Positions 57,138-64,000 of a stretch of DNA of 64,000 bases are shown in pieces. Numbering within the stretch: the first letter of the stretch is position 1; every line of letters starts with the position of its first letter. The stretch is from Verpa conica (Eukaryota > Ascomycota > Pezizomycetes > Pezizales > Morchellaceae), in the NCBI GenBank assembly GCA_033030425.1, contig JAUFSD010000017.1, forward strand, positions 1,428,333 to 1,492,332. Reading direction: 5' to 3'. The translations under genes and the position numbers were made by a program. The notes under the pieces are model-generated. The model saw nothing but the letters and a program-made list of their open reading frames with translations, was not told where the DNA came from and made no database searches.

Positions 57138-59621
57138 ATGGACCATAATTCCCTGACCGACCAACCCTTCGCCAATACCGGCGCCTCTCGCCGTCGAGCT
57201 AATGCGCGCTCATCTCGGCAAGCCCGCCTAACTCGCTCAGCTCGTCCTAATAAAACCTCTCTACCTGTTCGACCACCCGAACCTCCTACCTCCTCGATCA
57301 ACTCTGACTCGTTGAATATTCAGGGGGATACCTCACAGTCCTCTCGGCATAATGGGCGGTCAAAGGCATTCCATAGGCCTGAGCGCCAGGCATGGAATAT
57401 GAGTACAGAACTTATATGGGAAAGTGGTGAGACTGAAGTTGCAACACATTCTACCGAAGACCACGAATCTAGATCCGAGTGGGGGACTGGGGTGCCACCA
57501 CCTCCGTACTCCAGCGCGAATCTCAATCCACCGTTCTTGGACACTCCCTCTAGTCACGAGAGTGAGCTAGGGATCGTGGGTCCGGCGAAGTTGCACTGCT
57601 TCTCTTCCCAGGAAGTAGAAACGTCGACGACTACCCCTCCTTCAGCGAAGCAAGGTGATTGGGAATGCCGCCTTTGCGACCGAACTATGCTCGTGTCTTT
57701 GAAAAGTACCCATATTGCGAGCTTCATACACCAGCGGAACGATGAAATCCTAAAGCAAGAAGCGGAACGAAAAGAGAAGCAGCAAAGGCAGGAAACGATC
57801 CAGAAGCAGGAGGAACAGAGGAGACTTGAGCAGCTCCAGAAGGGCAGTTTGAAGAATGAGAAGAATTTGGCGCAATCAGCGTATCAACCACCACCGAAGG
57901 ATGTTACTCCTTGGGAGTGTCGTCTTTGCGATCGAACAATATTTGTCTATTTGAAAAGCGCGCACCTTGCGAGTTACGCCCACCGTCGGAATGGTGAAAT
58001 CCAGAAAAAGGAAGTGGAACGAGAGGAGGAACGGTGTAAGCAGGAAAGAATACGGAGGCATGTGGAAGAGGAGAGATTGGAACAACTCCGGAGGCAAGAA
58101 GAAGAGAGGAGGTTTGAAGAACTCCGGAAAAAAGAGGAAGAGGCGAGAATCGAACAGCTCAAGAAAAAAGAGGAGGGTAGGAGGATTGAAGGGCTCCGGA
58201 AGCAGGAGGAGGAGAGGAGGCTTGAAGAGCTCCAGAAGAAAGAGGAAGATAAAAGAATTGAAAATCGCCATAAGGAAGTAAAGGGGGGGCTTGAAGACTT
58301 TCGGGAGGAAGGGAGAGAGAAGAGGGCGCCTGGGAAGCCCCAGAAAAAACACGGACACAAAGATGAACAGAAGATGGTACAATCAATGTTTCAGCCACCG
58401 ATGAAGGATATAACTCCTTGGGAATGCATCACCTGTGGAATAACGTTGAAATATCATCTCAAGAGTTTTCACCTTGCCAGCTACGCACACAGCCGGAATG
58501 AGAAATTATGGAATCAGGACGAGCAACAGAAGCACGAACAGCGGGGCTTAGAAGAAATTCGGAGGCAGGAAACGGAGAGAAAAAATGAACAGATTCAACG
58601 ACTCAAGGAGGAGGTCAGTATAAAAGAGGAGTCTCAGCGGCTTGAGGAACAGAAGATGCAAGAACAGCAGCAGAAAGAGCAAGCGGAGCTAAGGAGACAC
58701 ATAGAACTGAGGAGACATGAGACGCGAAAGGAAGAAGAGAAGCGTAGACAGGAGGAGATCCACCGGCAAAGAAATGAACCACCACAGAAGATAGAGCTGG
58801 GACTTGCAGTTGAACCTAATGCCCCAACAGTCCTGACAAAGGAGACCAGATCAGAGCTCTTCGACCCAGCTCTGAGACCGCAGAACAGGACCCAAGTCAC
58901 CACCGCGAGTAAGAATGTTGGAGATGCCAATGACGACTACAAGGGTGAGATACATGGAGCAACTCTAGATACCGCGGAAGATGAAAGGCCTATGATTGGA
59001 TCTAAGGATAGAGAAAGGGTGAAGCGTGTCCTATTGACAAAGATTTGGACATGTGAAGTGTGTGAAAGGTCTATGGTGGCTACTGCAATGGACAGCCACC
59101 TGGCGGACAAAGGTCACAGGGTAAAGCAATTGATCTGGGAAGGAGAGAGGCGGAAGGACGACGGGACATGGAAAGACGGAGAGGGAAGGAGAGAAGTGGA
59201 GAGACAGAAGGAAGAATCATTTCAAGAGAAGGAGTGGGGGCAGGAAAGACGCTGTGAGCAAGAGCGGATGCAAAAGGAGGAGCGGCAGACTGCAGAGGGA
59301 AAGGAAATTGAGGAGGAGCAGCAGAATCTGGAAGAGCAGCGAAAAGAGGAAAGGCAATGTAAAAGGGAAGCGGAAGGGCAGCAGGAGTCATGGGAGATAC
59401 AAGAAATACACCTGCAGGAAAAGCAGTATAAGTCTGAAGCCGAAGAGCAGCATGAGGAGACCTGCACAGCAGAGCAAGGCTACACAGCCCAGAAGTTTAT
59501 AGCCCCGGATGTCTCCCGAGACGACGACGTCCAGCAAGAATTACCTTCACCATATATCAACAGTCACGGGCAGGACATCAGCCAGAGGGATATTGTAGTA
59601 ATAGTTAGGGTTAGTGATTAA
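57138..59621 (+). CDS. Coiled-coil protein with four CX2CX11HX5H zinc-finger units
   Basis: A single exon of 827 aa; ATG at 57138, TAA at 59619-59621. The first 170 residues are disordered and Arg/Ser/Pro-rich. Four units share the spacing C-x2-C-x11-H-x5-H: C177/C180/H192/H198, C261/C264/H276/H282, C430/C433/H445/H451 and C639/C642/H654/H660. Units 1 to 3 read WECxxC and end SxHxASxxHxRN; the fourth is diverged (WTCEVCERSM and onward). Between them lie long Glu/Arg/Lys/Gln helices with EELRKKEEE-type repeats, predicted as extended coiled coils or single alpha helices. CX2C...HX5H spacing is seen in RNA- or protein-binding U1/matrin-like fingers, so nucleic-acid or protein binding is possible. 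I do not recognise a named family. The C-terminus (IVVIVRVSD) is encoded across a TTAGGGTTAG motif beside the LINE. Confidence 0.85.
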   Translation: MDHNSLTDQPFANTGASRRRANARSSRQARLTRSARPNKTSLPVRPPEPPTSSINSDSLNIQGDTSQSSRHNGRSKAFHRPERQAWNMSTELIWESGETEVATHSTEDHESRSEWGTGVPPPPYSSANLNPPFLDTPSSHESELGIVGPAKLHCFSSQEVETSTTTPPSAKQGDWECRLCDRTMLVSLKSTHIASFIHQRNDEILKQEAERKEKQQRQETIQKQEEQRRLEQLQKGSLKNEKNLAQSAYQPPPKDVTPWECRLCDRTIFVYLKSAHLASYAHRRNGEIQKKEVEREEERCKQERIRRHVEEERLEQLRRQEEERRFEELRKKEEEARIEQLKKKEEGRRIEGLRKQEEERRLEELQKKEEDKRIENRHKEVKGGLEDFREEGREKRAPGKPQKKHGHKDEQKMVQSMFQPPMKDITPWECITCGITLKYHLKSFHLASYAHSRNEKLWNQDEQQKHEQRGLEEIRRQETERKNEQIQRLKEEVSIKEESQRLEEQKMQEQQQKEQAELRRHIELRRHETRKEEEKRRQEEIHRQRNEPPQKIELGLAVEPNAPTVLTKETRSELFDPALRPQNRTQVTTASKNVGDANDDYKGEIHGATLDTAEDERPMIGSKDRERVKRVLLTKIWTCEVCERSMVATAMDSHLADKGHRVKQLIWEGERRKDDGTWKDGEGRREVERQKEESFQEKEWGQERRCEQERMQKEERQTAEGKEIEEEQQNLEEQRKEERQCKREAEGQQESWEIQEIHLQEKQYKSEAEEQHEETCTAEQGYTAQKFIAPDVSRDDDVQQELPSPYINSHGQDISQRDIVVIVRVSD

Positions 59622-60014
59622 GAATTTTATTACTACTCAAGCTAATAGGATAGGTACACAGTAAGAACCATATACTACCCCTGCGATTGCGCAGAGAAGA
59701 AGAACAAGAGACAAGTGAAGCAAGAAGCAAGAGTGTAGTACCACCAGTTGCAGTCCACAAAGGGGGGCTAACATGGTCATACGCTACCAACCCAAGCCAC
59801 CACAACCTCACCACCCGTTCTCTCCCCCACTGTATGCCCAGTACAAAGTACCAAACACATGCGGCCCCAGTCCTCCACACCACCCCATCAATACCAGTGT
59901 CGTCAAAGAGAAAATAGAATAAAGAAATAAAAGAAATAAATAAAGTAAAGAAATAAAAAATCCTATAGAAATAAAAACAACAGAGGCGACACAAGTATCA
60001 ATCGAATAAAAAGA
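59622..60014 (-). other. Putative 3' untranslated end of the LINE
   Basis: Lies between the stop of the zinc-finger gene and the last LINE frame. On the LINE strand it is T-rich near 59900-59990. A 127-codon minus-strand frame covers 59994-59611 but begins without ATG context and has low-complexity composition. I treat it as LINE 3' sequence, not a gene; the exact 3' end of the element is not visible. Confidence 0.35.
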
Positions 60015-60407
60015 TCAATCACTCCCGTTATTAGCAGCAGCCACACGACCAGCAACAAACATATCAGCCATCCTCTTACTCCACTCAGCCAATATATCAT
60101 ACGCTCTGTCATGAGCCCGGATATTCAGGAGGTAATCAATCACGGTGTATTTGGTGTCAGGCGGGTGTAACACCTTGTCGAGTTCCATCAGCTCTTCCTC
60201 CTCCTCGGTCAAAACCCCAGTCAAAATCCCACTCATACTCATACATCGAACATGTCCACGATCCCACCTCTCCCCACACAAACAAATTCTGCCAAACCCA
60301 TAAAGTCCCCGCCGCCAATTCCACAACATTGTCTGCTTCTTCCCATCACAAATTCCTACAAGAATCAAGAGTTCAACCGTCAGCCCACCCTTCTTTACCA
60401 ACAACAA
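60015..60407 (-). pseudogene. C-terminal zinc-knuckle part of the LINE, out of frame with the RT
   Basis: This minus-strand frame continues the protein lost from the reverse-transcriptase frame. It contains GRICLCGERWDRGHVRCMSM, a Cys/His knuckle of the type that ends many LINE ORF2 proteins, followed by an acidic stretch and a helical tail. It is separated from the RT by an AT-rich low-complexity stretch at about 60405-60458. A GTATGT donor at 60458 and a TTGTAG acceptor lie at the two sides, but joining them leaves the frame wrong by one base. A small indel, or insertion of AT-rich sequence, is more likely than a working intron. Confidence 0.6.
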
Positions 60408-63327
60408 AATAAAAAATAAATAAAAAATAAAAAATAATAAATAATAAATAAAACATACCCAAAACAGCTACCATATCAAGCCCAGCTAACCTTGCCTCCG
60501 GCTCCACTATAGCCAACATTGTACCAGTCCTATCGTCCCGCTTCCCCACTATCAAATTCTTCTCCGCCACCAGAAACTCCACCAATTTCCCCTTGACCTT
60601 ACCAGTGTCGAGTCCAACAAGTTCTACTGTCTCTTCCCTGAATTTCCCATACAGTTTATCGTAAACCAGATGGCCAACCAGCAATGTTTTGGGTCTCCTG
60701 GCAGGAAGGGAGCCAACAATATTACGAAGTGGATTGCTGGCATCCATGGTATAGAGATGGTGTTGGAAGCTGCAGCGTAAGTGTTCCATTCGAGGCCTAA
60801 TCTCCAGGACTCCACAGAGGTTGCCAAAGAGCTTGGGACGCTTGGAGGTACCACCAGCCACCCACACCATGCATTCATTCCACGCCAGCTCTAGGGGCTT
60901 GAGGAACTTTAGCCAGGCACCAGACTTGACCCAAGCATCAAAGAGAGGCAGGCCATATTCCATGATCGGTCGTAGGTAGACTTTAAACAGATTGAGCCTA
61001 ACACGAGGAGTCCAAGAATCAGAGCTCAGCTGGAGAAACCCTTTGAGCTTGAGAGTTTTGGTAACAATTATGTCGCGGTGGGCTTCAAAATCTATACCCT
61101 CACATGTAACCGGAAAGCCAAGATAGCGGTAAGTGTTGACAACAGGCAAAGGCTTCCCATAGAGGGAGAGGGGGACATGCCACTTCTGGTGCATCTCAGT
61201 GGTTGTAACTACACCACACTTGGGTACTTTGAAGCGCATAACATGGTCAACAGCCCATCTTTCACAGACGTCAAGCAGGACAGTCGCTTTAGCCCAGTCC
61301 CGACACAGTAGCGCTCCATCATCCGCAAAGAAAAGGCTGGAGGGCAGTCCACTGCCATCACGAACGGTAGCATTGAGTGCCACTACAAGAGAGTTGACAA
61401 ACTTGTTGAACACCACCGGTGACAGGGGAGACCCTTGGGGAATACCGACCACCCTTCGATGAGAATCCGAGGTAGCACCGTTGACAACCAAGCTGTAGGA
61501 CATGGAGGTGAACATGAGTTGGACCACCAGCTCAATCAACAGAACAGGCATCCTATGGGCACGCAGCTCCCCCACCAATATATCCCTACCGACCATGTCG
61601 AAAGCAGCCTCAAAATCAAGAAACACTGCAATGGGAAGCTCTCCTGAAGCCAGAGCATGATGAAGAGTCAAAGCATGAGTGAGAGTAGAGTAGCCTTTCC
61701 TGAAACCACCCTGACCAGCATCAACAGCATTGAAAGGCAATGTAGGATCCTCAAATACCGGAAGAATCAAGCTTTCAAAAACTCTTCTAAACATTACCAG
61801 TATGGAAATGGGCCTTGTATTGGATGCAGTATAAGGCAGTTTAGGGTCCTTGTGGATAGGATAGAGAAGGGACCTGTTCCAACGTTGAGGTGTGGAGCCA
61901 TGGAGTATACAAGACTGGAACAGGAGTGAGAGATCGGTAACAAAGGAAGTATCCAGTAGTGCTTTCATCTGCAAAGCATGGATACCATCCTCCCCACAGG
62001 ACTTGCTGCCTGGAAACCTGGCAATGAACTCCCTGACACGTTTCTCAGAAACCATGCTTAGCAGTATGCTGGTAATTTCGTCAATGTTCATCGATGGTTC
62101 TTCAACAGGTACAGGTGTATCAGAGTCCGATGCATAATCCAAGCCAGTAGAAGACTGAGAAGTCGAGCTGTTGTAGACACTCTCATACTTGGACTCACAT
62201 TCTTCCATTGGTGTACTGTTGTCAAGCTCAGAAATAATAGTTTTCCCAGTGGTGGAGGATCTCTGTACTCTTTTGAACAATCCAATAGCTCCATCCATAT
62301 CCGTCGACGTCGAAAGCTTGTTGACCACCCTATCCGGACCCCTTCTCTCCACAGTTGGCTTCACCACTCCCAAAACTTCCTCCGATATAGACTGTACCTT
62401 TCCCACCAGCAACATATCTAGCATATCGACATCATATTCCTCTGACCCACCCTTCCAATTGCAGATATTTTGTAGCAAAACCCAAGACTCCCGAAACAAT
62501 TTTTTATAATCTTTCCCCCTTTTCCTATTCTGCCCATCTCCAGTGACCAAATCACCCCTGCCCTTCAGTCTGTTTACCCGAAATCTCAACACACTATTAT
62601 TTTCTCCTTTCACTGAACCACCAACGGTGTTCCCAGCATTAAAAATTCCAACAGCGTCAATGTCCACCTCCATCATATAAGCATGATCTGTATGTATTTT
62701 CAGATCCTGACAGGAATGTAAAGTGAGTGTACTGTCTATCATGACCGGTGTATTTGAACAGAAAGCATGATCGGTCGTCAGCTCAATCCCACCACTACCA
62801 CCGTCAAAGCTAGGTGTCATTCTTGTAAAATTTCCACCTGCCTGCCATCGCTGAAAGGATTGGATCCTGTCCATAGGGCCTGTACGTTGCTGACCTGGAA
62901 ACCTTGTATTGACATCTCCAAGTACCAGGTCAACCTTTGGCAAATTCTGTAAGTGCCGTTCCATAGCCGCCGTAGTCATTGAAGTGGGAGGGTAATAGAC
63001 GCCTGCAAAAGTGAAACCCTTCAACCGAGCCACTATCCCAAATTGATCACCCAGCACACTCAGAACCTGTCCCCTCCACCTGTCCGAAGCCAACAAATAA
63101 ATTCCTCCACTAAACCTTCCCTTCACATGTCGTTGAGCGTAGCCTATAGGTAGAACCGTTGTCCCAATCACCGCCGTATTTGCCAGCCTGCTAGCATGCT
63201 TTGTGTACCAGTGCTCTGCAACAAAAATGAAATCGAACCTCTTCTCCAACATCCCCAGAATGTGATAAAACTTCCCGTCCTGCAGGGAGTGCACATTCAC
63301 ATATCCAATTCGAAGATCCATCAACAT
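60373..63327 (-). mobile_element. LINE retrotransposon ORF2: endonuclease and reverse transcriptase
   Basis: 984 codons on the minus strand from ATG 63327-63325. Residues 1-220 form an apurinic-type endonuclease/EEP domain (AEHW with E38, LGDVN with D138, TDH near 213). Residues about 415-760 are a reverse transcriptase: IAVFLDFEAAFDMV (motif A, D571), VGIPQGSPLSPVVFNKFVNS (motif B) and SLFFADDGALL (catalytic FADD, 667-670). A C-terminal helical region follows. The RT active-site residues and the endonuclease residues I could place are present, so this part could be active. The reading then runs into hydrophobic nonsense (MFYLLFIIFYF and onward) in AT-rich DNA before stopping at about 60373. 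Non-LTR type; Tad/L1-like clade is inferred. The start overlaps the ORF1 stop (ATGTTGATG), as in LINEs that reinitiate translation. Confidence 0.92.
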
Positions 63328-64000
63328 TTTTCAATGGAGGAATCCGAGTTATAACTAGATGAGGATGAGGATAGGGAAGTAGTAGTGGCTTGGGAAAGGG
63401 GAACGGAGCGGCGGGACCAGATATTGGTACCACTACCACCAGGTTGGGCAGAAGGTGGCGTTTTATTCCCACCACCATCATCGTCGTCGGTGGGAACTTC
63501 AATAGGTGGAGGTCGTTGTAGCGAACCATCCATGGCACAGTCATTGTCAGAGTCATCTAGTGGTGCAGAGTAGTCAGAACTTGTATCTTCTTATAGTGAA
63601 AGGGAACAGAATTGTTTAGTTTACTATTATCCAGTTGACTCGATGCTTTACTTCCAAGCCCTATATCATTTCCTTTGGAGTACTTGGTGAACTCCTTACT
63701 CCAGCCACGTCTCTCTATCCAGTGTGACAGGTAGAGCTTCGTCTTACTGTTACTAGTGGTTGAGGATGACTGAGCTAGCCGCTTTATAAGTGCTCTTCTC
63801 AGGGCTTGCTCCTGTCCCTTCCTTCCACTGGCAACTTTACCTTCACTCCATTTATAACAGTCGGGATTTAAAGGGTCAAAGGACTCTAGTAAGGTAAAGC
63901 TTGGGTCCTTGGTAAGCTTTGTGGTAATGCCAACCACATGCTTCTCCATCACAATCATTTCCAGAATTGAGTTATCAATCCAGCTCAGATTCAGAACCTG
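63321..64000 (-). mobile_element. LINE ORF1 region, partial at the window edge
   Basis: Two minus-strand frames precede ORF2. One runs from the window edge to TAG at 63559-63557 (with SWIDNSILEMIVMEKH, then a Lys-rich region). The other, acidic and serine-rich (DDSDNDCAMDGSLQRPPPIE), ends at TGA 63323-63321, overlapping the ORF2 ATG. They probably form one ORF1 split by a frameshift. Alternatively a 35-nt intron-like gap, GTAAAC to CTATAAG, ends at about 63587 and would keep phase. No gag zinc knuckle is visible inside the window; the 5' end lies beyond it. Confidence 0.6.

Noticed and set aside
57876..58398. Antisense open frames opposite the zinc-finger gene
   Set aside because: Phe/Leu/Ser-rich sequence produced by the complement of Glu/Lys/Arg codons in the coiled coils.
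60405..60460. A functional intron in the LINE ORF2
   Set aside because: Donor GTATGT and acceptor TTGTAG exist, but joining them puts a TGA in frame (phase 2 to phase 1), so it is kept only as a possibility in the findings.

Overview
The window is chromosomal DNA of a filamentous ascomycete. Reasons: genes carry short spliceosomal introns (about 42-73 nt, GTRNGT donors, CTRAY-type branch motifs, YAG acceptors), and the families are fungal (subtilisin with I9 propeptide, HET-domain protein, F-box/ankyrin proteins, DUF2985 membrane protein, ATG37-like ACBP protein, fungal IFI6-16 protein, NmrA-like protein). A LINE, several MITEs and the ankyrin/HET content would suit a repeat-rich Pezizomycete (truffle/morel group), but that placement is an inference. 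All exon coordinates were derived by hand from splice motifs and reading-phase agreement.

Layout. 0-1 kb: 3' part of a multi-exon membrane protein gene (-). 3.3-8.0 kb: a STAND-like N-terminal domain followed by a 21-repeat, very uniform ankyrin array (+), with reading-frame problems between the two. 9.4-10.8 kb: secreted subtilisin (-). 10.8-18 kb: gene-poor DNA with homopolymer C/G tracts and a small MITE. 18-24 kb: three F-box/ankyrin genes, the third frameshifted. 26-30 kb: DUF2985 protein and an NmrA-like protein (+). 30.3-32.4 kb: HET-domain protein (-). 34-34.9 kb: unknown coiled-coil protein (-). 35.5-36.2 kb: pogo-like transposon relic abutted by a MITE. 37.5-42.3 kb: GH43 arabinanase-type enzyme (+), ATG37-like protein (-) and a four-helix membrane protein (-). 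44.7-53.0 kb: two large multi-exon genes of unknown function (1333 and 522 aa), separated by two adjacent (nested) MITEs. 55.2-55.8 kb: IFI6-16 family protein with a tryptophan heptad array (-). 57.1-59.6 kb: an 827-aa coiled-coil protein with four copies of one unusual C2H2 motif (+). 59.6-64 kb: a LINE (-) running off the right edge.

No operon-like logic is expected. The genes that may act together are the nonself-recognition-type ones (HeLo-like/ankyrin, F-box/ankyrin, HET), a class known to turn over quickly in fungi. The most interesting items are the four-fold zinc-finger/coiled-coil gene, the uniform ankyrin array, the heptad-repeat IFI6-16 protein, and a nested transposon site that can be reconstructed step by step.
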